Shown here in pieces: positions 8,132 through 14,694 of a stretch of 17,098 nucleotides of DNA. How positions within the stretch are numbered: position 1 is the stretch's first letter; each line of letters starts with the position of its first letter. The notes below the pieces were generated by a model. The model was not told the DNA's origin. It was given only the letters and a program-made list of their open reading frames with translations, and searched no databases. Where the stretch lies: contig JAPLON010000094.1 of NCBI GenBank assembly GCA_026400695.1, forward strand, positions 1-17,098, written 5' to 3'. This stretch comes from Pseudomonadota bacterium (GTDB lineage: Bacteria; Pseudomonadota; Alphaproteobacteria; Paracaedibacterales; CAITNM01). The position numbers were made by a program, and so were the translations under genes.

Positions 8132-8674
8132 ATGAGTATATTTTTCACAAGAAATTATACAGCATTAGTGGCTTGTTTTATTTTCGCATCTCTTTACGCT
8201 GCCGAAAAAAAAGAAGATAGCCTTGAATCTAATGATTTAAGGGTTTCTTTAATTATAACAAGTAAACAGCAAGACTGCTCACATGAATGCACAATTGAAA
8301 GAAGAGTTAGAGGAAATAATACCAGCTTAACAATAAAATCGAGAACTCCGATAGAAAGAACTGATCGCAAAAAATTAGTTAACACTATTCGTCATATAGA
8401 TAAAATTACTGAAGATTTACTTGGAAAAGACTTAAATGACTATTCCGACGAAAAACCTGTGCTTACCTGTGAAAAATTTACGAGCACAGAAGATGATTCT
8501 GACTGCAAGAAACTAAGTACTACTCCATCCCCAAGGCCAGTACCTGATGAGGTAGCTGAGACACCAAAACAGTCTAGTTATTCTATATATAAATGGATAA
8601 TTCCCATTGGTGGAACTATTGCTCTTATTGCACTCAATTGGGCTAAAATAATGAATTTAAGAAAATGCAGATAA
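8132..8674 (+). CDS. Secreted or type I membrane protein of unknown family
   Basis: The 180-residue product has a Sec signal peptide (about 1-23, ending 'ASLYAAEKK'), a mainly polar middle part with five cysteines (C49, C53 and others), a Pro/Thr-rich linker near 'STTPSPRPVPDEV', and a C-terminal hydrophobic helix ('WIIPIGGTIALIALNWA') followed by a basic tail (NLRKCR). This is the topology of a protein exported and held in the membrane by its C-terminus. The start has a good ribosome binding site (GGAG, 7 bases upstream). The middle part, with beta-like strands followed by a helix 'KKLVNTIRHIDKITEDL', resembles the layout of the next two genes. I do not recognise the family. Confidence 0.65.
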   Translation: MSIFFTRNYTALVACFIFASLYAAEKKEDSLESNDLRVSLIITSKQQDCSHECTIERRVRGNNTSLTIKSRTPIERTDRKKLVNTIRHIDKITEDLLGKDLNDYSDEKPVLTCEKFTSTEDDSDCKKLSTTPSPRPVPDEVAETPKQSSYSIYKWIIPIGGTIALIALNWAKIMNLRKCR

Positions 8675-8748
8675 AAAACACAAATATTCAAAGTAATATT
8701 TAAATAATAACTTGAGGTATTACTTAAAATTTATTTATGGTTAACTAA

Positions 8749-8778
8749 TTGTTAATGCTTTTTTAATACAATTACAAT
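8749..8778 (+). promoter_or_regulatory. Probable promoter of the 8820 gene
   Basis: TTGTTA (8749-8754) and TACAAT (8773-8778) are 18 bases apart and match the sigma-70 boxes at four and five of six positions. They lie about 40 bases before the start of the secreted-protein gene at 8820, in a gap of 145 bases after the previous stop. Confidence 0.5.
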
Positions 8779-8819
8779 TGGATCTAACGATCTTTTAACA
8801 CATAAGTATGGAGAAATAT

Positions 8820-9269
8820 ATGAAAAGTTTTCTTGCAAAGAATTTAGTGCTAGCAGCAATCTGCCTTAGTACAACAGCAACAATATACTCAATGGATTTT
8901 AGAGGTAGCGATTCAGATAATGAAGATTGCATGCACAGCCGTGATGTTCAAAAAAAAGCTCGCCATGAAAGAAGACATCACGAGGAACGTTGTGATCCTA
9001 GAGTGAACGTTGACATAAGAATGTATAAAGACGGAAGTGTAGATTACACATGGAAAGATGCTATAGAAACACTTAAATTAAAAGTTAATTTAAGTGACCA
9101 CAAGAACCCTCAAATGCTGAATGTTAGCGTATGCTTATTACCAGGATCGGTAGATGAAGGAACAACACCACATGATATGATAATGGACACAGTAGCTTAT
9201 ATTAAGAAACTTAGCAATGAAATAACCCTTAAGGATACTAATTGTGATAAACGTAGGGGGCGCCGCTAG
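8820..9269 (+). CDS. Small secreted protein with SDSD start, unknown family
   Basis: I start at ATG 8820 rather than the ATG at 8808, because GGAGA (8810-8814) then sits at proper distance and the signal peptide begins MKSFLAKN. The product has 149 residues: signal peptide (about 1-24, 'AAICLSTTATIYS'), then the acidic 'MDFRGSDSDNEDC', a basic His/Arg-rich stretch (KKARHERRHHEE), then beta-like strands and a helix 'DMIMDTVAYIKKLSNEI', ending in a basic KRRGRR tail. It is exported. The 'MDxxxSDSD' start is shared with the next gene. No known domain is seen. A hairpin terminator follows the stop. Confidence 0.65.
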   Translation: MKSFLAKNLVLAAICLSTTATIYSMDFRGSDSDNEDCMHSRDVQKKARHERRHHEERCDPRVNVDIRMYKDGSVDYTWKDAIETLKLKVNLSDHKNPQMLNVSVCLLPGSVDEGTTPHDMIMDTVAYIKKLSNEITLKDTNCDKRRGRR

Positions 9270-9277
9270 TTTATAAA

Positions 9278-9305
9278 ATATAGACCCGCTTTAGCGGGTC
9301 TATAT
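9278..9305 (+). terminator. Hairpin terminator after the 8820 gene
   Basis: A perfect 12-base-pair stem, ATATAGACCCGC with loop TTTA and GCGGGTCTATAT, begins 8 bases after the stop codon. The 3' side is followed by TATATA-like and A-rich bases rather than a T run, so termination efficiency is uncertain, but the position and the GC-rich core in an AT-rich gap support the call. Confidence 0.7.
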
Positions 9306-9353
9306 AAAAAATACTAGAAAATAAATTAACGACAATAATATTAGAGGTTTAAT

Positions 9354-9881
9354 ATGTTTTTTTTATTTAATAAGTATATAGCAATAGTATTTTTATATTT
9401 AAGTGCTTGTTTATTACAAGCAATGGATTTGAAAGATAGTGATAGCGACATGGTGGATCATGGCCATGGCATGCCTCATTCAGATAGTTATTCTATTATA
9501 TTTGAGAATCCTGATTATTCTATAAAAAGAACGTATAACAAGAACCATGTTCCAACAGAAACCAAAATAAGCTCAATTAAACCATTTTCTTGCAACACGA
9601 CAAAGGAAGTTATACAAATAATTTCGTGGATTTTGGATCGTATTGAAACACAAAAAACACATGAATCTAGAGGCTTTATTCAGGAACACAAACCTATAGA
9701 ACATATACATAGGCACGAACATCCTGAAGGGCTTATTCACGAGTTAGTAAATGAAGTTCGTGGTATTGGAAGGGATTGTATTGACGCTATGCCACAACCT
9801 ATTGGTTATTTCCTAGGATTTTGGCCAATTAGACCAGTTTTAAATCGTGTTTTTCCTCATCACGAGCACAAACACCTTTAA
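9354..9881 (+). CDS. Small secreted His-rich protein with SDSD start, unknown family
   Basis: The 175-residue product has a signal peptide (about 1-23, ending 'ACLLQA'), then 'MDLKDSDSDMVDHGHGMPH', which repeats the MDxxxSDSD start of the previous gene. After that come beta-like strands (SYSIIFENPDYSIKRTY), a helix 'EVIQIISWILDRIE', and a His-rich C-terminal half (EHIHRHEHPEGLIHE, PHHEHKHL). The start has AGAGG about 7 bases upstream. The histidines could bind metal, and a zinc-type importer is encoded nearby, but this link is inference. Family unknown. Confidence 0.65.
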   Translation: MFFLFNKYIAIVFLYLSACLLQAMDLKDSDSDMVDHGHGMPHSDSYSIIFENPDYSIKRTYNKNHVPTETKISSIKPFSCNTTKEVIQIISWILDRIETQKTHESRGFIQEHKPIEHIHRHEHPEGLIHELVNEVRGIGRDCIDAMPQPIGYFLGFWPIRPVLNRVFPHHEHKHL

Positions 9882-9897
9882 AAATCTAGCTTACAGA

Positions 9898-10040
9898 TTA
9901 CTTTGTATAAATTTTTGGCCCACCAGAACCACCACAGTTTTTCTCCGGTCTTAACCGGAGGACTTGCTGACCATCTCCAAACAATTATATGCCAGCTCTT
10001 GGCAAGTAAATCCTTGCAGAGTATCATTCATCAAAGCAAT
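9898..10040 (-). other. GC-richer patch upstream of ligA with short overlapping minus-strand frames
   Basis: The 177-base gap between the 9354 gene and ligA contains a patch less AT-rich than the flanks. On the minus strand it holds two short overlapping frames: one reading 'EKNCGGSGGPKIYTK' and a stop at 9898-9900, and another beginning 'MNDTLQGFTCQELAYNCLEM' and stopping near 9954. Neither has a convincing ribosome binding site. They may be a frameshifted remnant of a small gene, or chance frames over a structured RNA leader. Confidence 0.25.
9943..9960 (+). other. GC-rich hairpin between the 9354 gene and ligA
   Basis: CTCCGGT, loop CTTA, ACCGGAG forms a 7-base-pair stem. No T run follows on either strand, so it is not a standard terminator. 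It could be a rho-assisted stop for the upstream gene, an RNA structure in the ligA leader, or part of a lost gene. Confidence 0.4.
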
Positions 10041-10058
10041 AAAATAAAGTAAAAATCT

Positions 10059-12131
10059 GTGGAACGCTCACAAGCTGCGAAAGAGTTGGAACGACTCGCC
10101 AAACTTATCTCTCATCATGATTATCTCTATTTTACTATGGCAATCCCAGAAATAAGCGATATTCAATACGACGCTCTAATAAAGCAAAATCAAGAACTTG
10201 AAGCACAATTTCCAGATTTACGCAGATTAGATAGCCCAAGCCACCGAATTGGTTCTCCAGTTTCTTCTCAATTTGATAAAGTAAAACACCGAAAACCAAT
10301 GCTTTCACTTGATAACGTTTTTAATGAAAGGGAATTTTTAGATTTTCAAAAAAAACTACGACGCTTCTTAAAAATGCCTGAAGATTTTCCTATACCCACA
10401 GTAGCTGAACCTAAAATTGATGGATTATCTGCAAGCTTGCACTATCAAGATGGTCAATTCGTTTTAGGCGCAACAAGGGGAGATGGGCAAACAGGAGAAA
10501 ATGTTACAGCAAATTTAAGAACTGTTAGAGACATTCCGCTTCACTTGCTTGGGGATTCATTTCCAAAAAGCTTAGAAGTGAGAGGTGAAATTTACATGAC
10601 ACTTACAGACTTTGAAGAATTAAATAAAAGTCGCAAGCAACAAAACGAACCCGCTTTTGCAAACCCACGCAATGCCGCCGCTGGTTCCTTACGACAGCTA
10701 GATTCAACTATTACAGCTTCAAGACCTCTCCATTTTTTTGCATATTATGCGCAAAATCTTGAAGGCAATCTAACCAAAACTCACAATGAATTATTAGAAA
10801 AATTACAAATGTGGGGATTTACAGTAAATCCCTATCACAGACTATGTAATGAATTTGATGAAATGTTAGCCTACTACCAAGAAATGCAAGAAACCAGAGA
10901 GCAACTTAATTATGAGATTGATGGTTTGGTTTTTAAAGTTAATGACCTGTTATTACAAGAGCGCCTTGGTGTGGTTGGCAGAGCACCGCGCCATTCTATT
11001 GCCTTTAAATTTGCCGCCCAACAAGCAGAAACTGTTGTGGAAGATATTATTCTGCAGGTAGGAAGAACTGGTGTAATTACCCCTGTGGCAGTATTGCGCC
11101 CAGTAATCGTAGGCGGCGTTACAGTTAGCCGTGCCTCTTTGCATAATGAAGAAGAAATAAGACGTAAAGATATTCGTATTAATGACACAGTAATCGTGCA
11201 ACGCGCAGGTGACGTTATTCCTCAAATTGTTAAGGTACTTGAAAACAAACGCCCAGATAATTCACAAATTTACAATTTCACAGATAACTGCCCCTGCTGC
11301 AATTCTAACCTACACAAAACTCCAGGACAAATCGCCAAACGCTGTTTAAATGGCTTTGGTTGTGAAGACCAAGCTATTCAAAGACTTATTCACTTTGTAA
11401 GCAGAGACGCACTAAACATTGATGGCTTGGGAGAAAAACACATGGCCAGATTTTATGGATTAAACCTAATAACATCACCTGTCGATATATTCACCCTAGA
11501 AGAGCGTAATCAATCATCCAAAGAACCAATTGAAAATTGGGAAGGATGGGGAAAACAATCAACCCAAAATCTTTGGGATGCCATAAATAAGGTACGCTCA
11601 ATGCCTTTGGACCGCCTAATTTACGCTCTAGGAATTCCGCAAATTGGCCAAACTACAGCAAAATTGCTTGCTAAACATTACAAAACTTTTGAAAAATTTT
11701 TAGAAAACATTATTTCAGTAAACCAAAATGATACCAAGGCCTACAAAGAACTTACGGAAATTGAAGGCATTGGTCACGGTATGGCCAGAGACATTGTTGA
11801 TTTTTTTCAACAAAAACATAACCTGCAAATGGTTGAAGGCCTTCTACAACACGTTAATGTACTTCCATGTGAAGTTTCAGATAATTTGCCATTAAGTGGG
11901 AAAACTATAGTGTTTACCGGATCCCTTGAAAACATAAGCCGCAGTGAAGCAAAGTCTCAGGCCGAAAAACTTGGAGCAAAAGTAGCAAGTGCCGTTTCTG
12001 CACAAACCACTTTTGTAGTAGCAGGGTCAGATGCTGGGCAAAAACTAAAAGCCGCCCACGGCTTAAATGTTACTGTGATTGATGAAGCAGGATGGCAGAA
12101 AATGGTGGAAGAAGCTGCTGCACAAAGTTAG
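10059..12131 (+). CDS. ligA: NAD-dependent DNA ligase
   Basis: LigA seals nicks in duplex DNA using NAD, as in Okazaki-fragment joining and repair. The 690-residue product has the usual order: domain Ia 'HHDYLYFTMAIPEISD' (19-34), adenylation domain with the catalytic lysine in AEPKIDG (K119), OB fold near 'EIDGLVFKVND', zinc finger with C411, C414, C429 and C435, helix-hairpin-helix repeats, and a C-terminal BRCT domain (about 609-690, starting LSGKTIVFTGSLE). Length is normal. The start is GTG at 10059; the homology reaches to within a few residues of it, and the ribosome binding site is weak. It converges with the minus-strand operon at its 3' end: the TAG overlaps the stop of the next gene in TTAG. 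Confidence 0.97.
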   Translation: MERSQAAKELERLAKLISHHDYLYFTMAIPEISDIQYDALIKQNQELEAQFPDLRRLDSPSHRIGSPVSSQFDKVKHRKPMLSLDNVFNEREFLDFQKKLRRFLKMPEDFPIPTVAEPKIDGLSASLHYQDGQFVLGATRGDGQTGENVTANLRTVRDIPLHLLGDSFPKSLEVRGEIYMTLTDFEELNKSRKQQNEPAFANPRNAAAGSLRQLDSTITASRPLHFFAYYAQNLEGNLTKTHNELLEKLQMWGFTVNPYHRLCNEFDEMLAYYQEMQETREQLNYEIDGLVFKVNDLLLQERLGVVGRAPRHSIAFKFAAQQAETVVEDIILQVGRTGVITPVAVLRPVIVGGVTVSRASLHNEEEIRRKDIRINDTVIVQRAGDVIPQIVKVLENKRPDNSQIYNFTDNCPCCNSNLHKTPGQIAKRCLNGFGCEDQAIQRLIHFVSRDALNIDGLGEKHMARFYGLNLITSPVDIFTLEERNQSSKEPIENWEGWGKQSTQNLWDAINKVRSMPLDRLIYALGIPQIGQTTAKLLAKHYKTFEKFLENIISVNQNDTKAYKELTEIEGIGHGMARDIVDFFQQKHNLQMVEGLLQHVNVLPCEVSDNLPLSGKTIVFTGSLENISRSEAKSQAEKLGAKVASAVSAQTTFVVAGSDAGQKLKAAHGLNVTVIDEAGWQKMVEEAAAQS

Positions 12132-12520
12132 AAATTAAACACAAGAAAGTTCTGCTTCGTCAAAATAAAGGTGATCCAAAATCCTACCATCCACGCAACT
12201 AAAAATGGTAGCTGCGGCTCTTTTATTTTACTTAACCCCAGTAAAATGACAGCAATTACCAAACAATAAACAGCAAAAAACTGTAGATTAAAATACCCCG
12301 CCCCAGTGCTAAAAATTGCAATATCAATAAATTGAATACGACCAGGACGCAAATGACAGTAAGCCAATAAAACACTAAGAACAATTATTGATAAATTTAA
12401 ATTTTCAATTCCCAAAGCAAGTGCAATTAAACTTAGCAGCGCTATCCACAAGTTAACGCTGTTTGATCGCCAATCTTGAAAAGCTAACGCAAGTGTTAAG
12501 GGCACCAGCAAATAAAGCAT
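12128..12520 (-). CDS. Small A24-type prepilin-peptidase-like membrane protein
   Basis: The 130-residue product has four to five hydrophobic segments. 'FQDWRSNSVNLWIALL' (14-29) resembles the first aspartate motif of type IV prepilin peptidases (D followed by basic residues and xxN), and 'QFIDIAIFSTGAGYF' (63-77) lies where the GxGD motif belongs. Both catalytic aspartates (D16, D66) are kept, but the glycines of GxGD are replaced. The short length resembles compact TadV/CpaA-type enzymes lacking the methylase domain. Its start overlaps the stop of the DUF1289 gene by one base, so it is the third gene of the tmk operon. A divergent A24 peptidase is my best guess; no pilin or secretion genes are in the window. 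Confidence 0.5.
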   Translation of the reverse strand: MLYLLVPLTLALAFQDWRSNSVNLWIALLSLIALALGIENLNLSIIVLSVLLAYCHLRPGRIQFIDIAIFSTGAGYFNLQFFAVYCLVIAVILLGLSKIKEPQLPFLVAWMVGFWITFILTKQNFLVFNF

Positions 12521-12717
12521 TACGATTTCTGCATTCTTTTGGCACGCATCTTTTGCAAAATATCGTCCAAACGCCCCTTTAACTGCGACTGTATGACTAT
12601 CTTAGATTCATCAGAAAAAGCAGACCAATTTTTAATTTCATCTATATTTCGGCCACAGCCAATACAAACCTTATCATCATTGAGTGTACAAATTCTTACA
12701 CAGGGAGATTGCCCCAT
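12520..12717 (-). CDS. DUF1289 family cysteine-rich small protein
   Basis: The 65-residue product matches the DUF1289 pattern: 'SPCVRICTLNDDKVCIGCGR' (4-23) with cysteines 6, 10, 18 and 21, then 'IDEIKNWSAFSDESK'. The four cysteines may hold a metal or iron-sulphur centre; the function of the family is not established. The start lies inside the 3' end of tmk (22-base overlap) and the stop overlaps the next start (TAATG), so the three genes are translated from one message. Confidence 0.85.
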   Translation of the reverse strand: MGQSPCVRICTLNDDKVCIGCGRNIDEIKNWSAFSDESKIVIQSQLKGRLDDILQKMRAKRMQKS

Positions 12718-13346
12718 GATAATGCTCCTTTTTCTTGTAATACCCTTAAAATAGATCTATGCACTTCACGAGGATGCAGATTTGCGTCCACCAAGCTGCA
12801 CCTTTTTGGGTTTTTTTTAGCTATCTCTAAAAAGCCAGCACGAATGCGTTCATGAAAGGCAATATCCATAGCCTCAAACCTACCCTCAACAACAGCATTT
12901 CCTGCCATGCGCGAATTTGCCCGATTAAGACCAACACTAACATCAAGATCAAAAACAAAGGTAAAATCAGGTTCGATATCCCCAACAATATGTAAATACA
13001 ATAACTGCAAAAATCCTTTATTAACTCCACGACCATAACCTTGATAAGCAACTGTCGAATCAGCAAAACGGTCACACAATACCCATTTTCCAGCATCAAG
13101 AGCAGGCTTTATTGTATTTTGCCAATGATCAGCACGTGCCGCATACATTAGTAAAACTTCACTCATTGTTGACCAACGATCAACAGATCCTGTCACCAAT
13201 AAATTGCGAATAAGCTCTGCACCTGGGCTGCCACCTGGCTCACGTGTAAGAACCACTTCAATTCCCGTTTTTTTTAAGGTATCGGCAAGAATTAAAGCCT
13301 GGGTGCTTTTTCCTGTACCCTCACCACCTTCAAAAGTAACAAACAT
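12696..13346 (-). CDS. tmk: Thymidylate kinase
   Basis: Tmk phosphorylates dTMP to dTDP in the dTTP pathway. The 216-residue product has the P-loop GGEGTGKST (7-15), the dTMP-binding TREPGGS (34-40), the DRFADS motif (92-97) followed by 'VAYQGYGRG', and the LID region around 'EGRFEAMD'. Length is normal. ATG at 13346 has a good ribosome binding site (GGAG, 5 bases upstream). It is the first gene of the minus-strand operon tmk, DUF1289, A24-like, and is divergent from the secreted-protein gene at 13485. Confidence 0.97.
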   Translation of the reverse strand: MFVTFEGGEGTGKSTQALILADTLKKTGIEVVLTREPGGSPGAELIRNLLVTGSVDRWSTMSEVLLMYAARADHWQNTIKPALDAGKWVLCDRFADSTVAYQGYGRGVNKGFLQLLYLHIVGDIEPDFTFVFDLDVSVGLNRANSRMAGNAVVEGRFEAMDIAFHERIRAGFLEIAKKNPKRCSLVDANLHPREVHRSILRVLQEKGALSWGNLPV

Positions 13347-13484
13347 ATAATCTCCATTCTATTGATTTTATAGGTTTTGAGAAAATTATTCCAGATCAGT
13401 CAGGGTAAAAAATTTTACAGTTAATTTACGATATTTTAATACTTTCCGTATAGCCTTAAATTAAAGTCAAATAGGTATTCGTTT

Positions 13485-14111
13485 ATGAAAAAATTTTATT
13501 TAGTTTTAGTAGCCATGCTTTTGCCATTTTTAGCAAATGATCTGTATGGTGCAACCTCGCAACGTAGTAAAAAAACTTCGACAGCTAAGAAAAAACCTGG
13601 CGCTAAAAACACCAGCGGTGGAAAAGCAACTGCTGCTAAGGGAGGCAAGGCACGCGGTGGTAGAGCTACTACTAAAACTGGCAACGCTTCTGCAAAAAAG
13701 AAACCTTCAGCAGGAGGAAGATCTTCTGGAGCACAAAGTTCGCCAAGCTCTGATGCAGAGATGAGAGCATTAGGCCAGATGGAACGTGACGAAAAAAATT
13801 TGATGCAAAGTGACGCTGGTTTGGCAAAAAGATTAGCCATGATAAGCAGTCAAATAAAACAACTAAGCAGTGAAGTAGAAGGGCTAGGCGCTATAAACGA
13901 TACAGTAGCTACCATGAATGATAGCGTCGTTGCACTAGAACAGAAAGTAAACCAAGTTGATGCCAGTATCAATTTAACTTGCGGTGGCGGCGGTCAAGGC
14001 GGTAATTCACAAGGAATTGCTGATCCATACGCACAAGATAGCGGCGATAGTTTTGATGACCCGAATGCCTTCCAGGATGATGGTAGTGGTGGTGATTATC
14101 AACAATTCTAA
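13485..14111 (+). CDS. Secreted protein with basic N-terminal and acidic C-terminal parts
   Basis: The 208-residue product has a Sec signal peptide (about 1-23, ending 'NDLYGA'). Residues 25-80 are a histone H1-like low-complexity tract of Lys, Ala, Gly, Ser and Thr. A heptad-rich helix follows (about 88-160, 'LAKRLAMISSQIKQLSSEVE', 'VALEQKVNQV'), then a Gly/Asp/Ser/Gln-rich acidic tail (about 163-208). The charge is strongly separated along the chain. Being exported, the basic part is unlikely to bind chromosomal DNA; cell wall or surface polymer binding is possible. Family not recognised. A strong terminator follows the stop. Confidence 0.7.
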   Translation: MKKFYLVLVAMLLPFLANDLYGATSQRSKKTSTAKKKPGAKNTSGGKATAAKGGKARGGRATTKTGNASAKKKPSAGGRSSGAQSSPSSDAEMRALGQMERDEKNLMQSDAGLAKRLAMISSQIKQLSSEVEGLGAINDTVATMNDSVVALEQKVNQVDASINLTCGGGGQGGNSQGIADPYAQDSGDSFDDPNAFQDDGSGGDYQQF

Positions 14112-14145
14112 CTTTCGCAAAAATTACAATCTTTAGAAAAAGAAG

Positions 14146-14170
14146 GCCCTCCATAAAGGAGGGCTTTTTT
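14146..14170 (+). terminator. Intrinsic terminator of the 13485 gene
   Basis: GCCCTCC (14146-14152), loop ATAAA, GGAGGGC (14158-14164), then six T (14165-14170). This is a textbook rho-independent terminator 35 bases after the stop. Confidence 0.92.
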
Positions 14171-14174
14171 GTGA

Positions 14175-14203
14175 TCGACAGCTAACAAAATTTAGGCTAG
14201 AAA
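14175..14203 (+). promoter_or_regulatory. Probable tRNA-Lys promoter
   Basis: TCGACA (14175-14180) and TAGAAA (14198-14203) are 17 bases apart, matching the sigma-70 boxes at five and four of six positions. They sit between the preceding terminator and the tRNA, placing the transcript start a few bases before the mature 5' end. Confidence 0.55.
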
Positions 14204-14214
14204 TGTACAAAGGC

Positions 14215-14290
<76 letters not shown>

Positions 14291-14338
14291 AGCTCAGTAA
14301 CGGTTTCAAGGTTTTTCTGTAATTACCAAAAATCACTC

Positions 14339-14360
14339 GGCGCTACTCTGGTGCTACTTT
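14339..14360. repeat. Tandem 11-base near-repeat downstream of the tRNA
   Basis: GGCGCTACTCT (14339-14349) is followed directly by GGTGCTACTTT (14350-14360), 9 of 11 identical. Short direct repeats of this kind occur next to tRNA-associated integration sites as recombinase arm sites, but no integrase is in the window. Confidence 0.4.
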
Positions 14361-14376
14361 TTATTTTTTCTGCGAT

Positions 14377-14397
14377 GTACAAAATTATAGTTTGTAC
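14377..14397. repeat. Inverted repeat GTACAAA / TTTGTAC
   Basis: Two perfect 7-base arms (14377-14383 and 14391-14397) flank a 7-base AT-rich spacer, making a 21-base symmetric site. ATGTACAAA also occurs just before the tRNA (14203-14211). The size and symmetry would fit a dimeric regulator site, but no function is shown. Confidence 0.3.
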
Positions 14398-14694
14398 TTT
14401 AAGCAATGCTCGCTCAGGCTCGGCCTGAAAATTAATCTGATCGCAGTGGTGCGCTGAATGGCAGAGTGGGGCCACCCAAGAAGGACTATGGATTTTAGCC
14501 ACAAGTTAATCAAATTGCCTACAGTTTCAATATATCCCCAACCAGCTGTTGGTGTGGGGCCGATATGCTTTCATTTGGATGTATCTAGTGATTGGTTAAA
14601 AATCACAACCCAAACATCTGGAACCTTTGCACCCAAAGGATTTTCCTCTGCGTGTTGAATCCAGAACGCCACGAAAAATGAGCCAGGAAATTTT

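Larger units (their letters stand above)
14291..14694. other. 404-base stretch after the tRNA without a convincing gene
   Basis: This stretch lies between the tRNA and the stop of the minus-strand ATPase gene. It contains two tandem 11-base near-repeats and a 7-base inverted repeat (listed separately) and only short frames: a 66-codon plus-strand frame (14458-14658) and a minus-strand frame of about 40 codons reading into it from 14690. Neither has a ribosome binding site or a recognisable motif. It may be the remains of an integration event next to the tRNA. Confidence 0.5.

Noticed and set aside
8691..8725. Inverted repeat AAGTAATA / TATTACTT after the 8132 gene as a terminator
   Set aside because: The arms are all A and T except one pair, the spacer is 19 bases, and no T run follows; expected by chance in such AT-rich DNA.
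9943..9990. Signal recognition particle RNA or other known housekeeping RNA before ligA
   Set aside because: I looked for the conserved SRP core (GGTCAGGTCCGGAAGGAAGC-like) on both strands and did not find it; only a simple hairpin is present.
12827..13099. 90-codon minus-strand frame inside tmk
   Set aside because: It is another frame of the thymidylate kinase gene, whose catalytic motifs are intact; no independent start signals.
13496..13840. Minus-strand frame of 114 codons opposite the secreted Lys/Ala-rich protein
   Set aside because: Its Ala/Pro/Leu-rich composition is what antisense reading of Lys/Ala/Gly codons produces; the sense gene has a signal peptide and terminator.
14458..14658. 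66-codon plus-strand frame beginning MAEWGHPRRTMDF after the tRNA
   Set aside because: No ribosome binding site, no motif I recognise, and it lies in an otherwise gene-free stretch; a competing minus-strand frame overlaps it. Kept only as part of the gene-free region.
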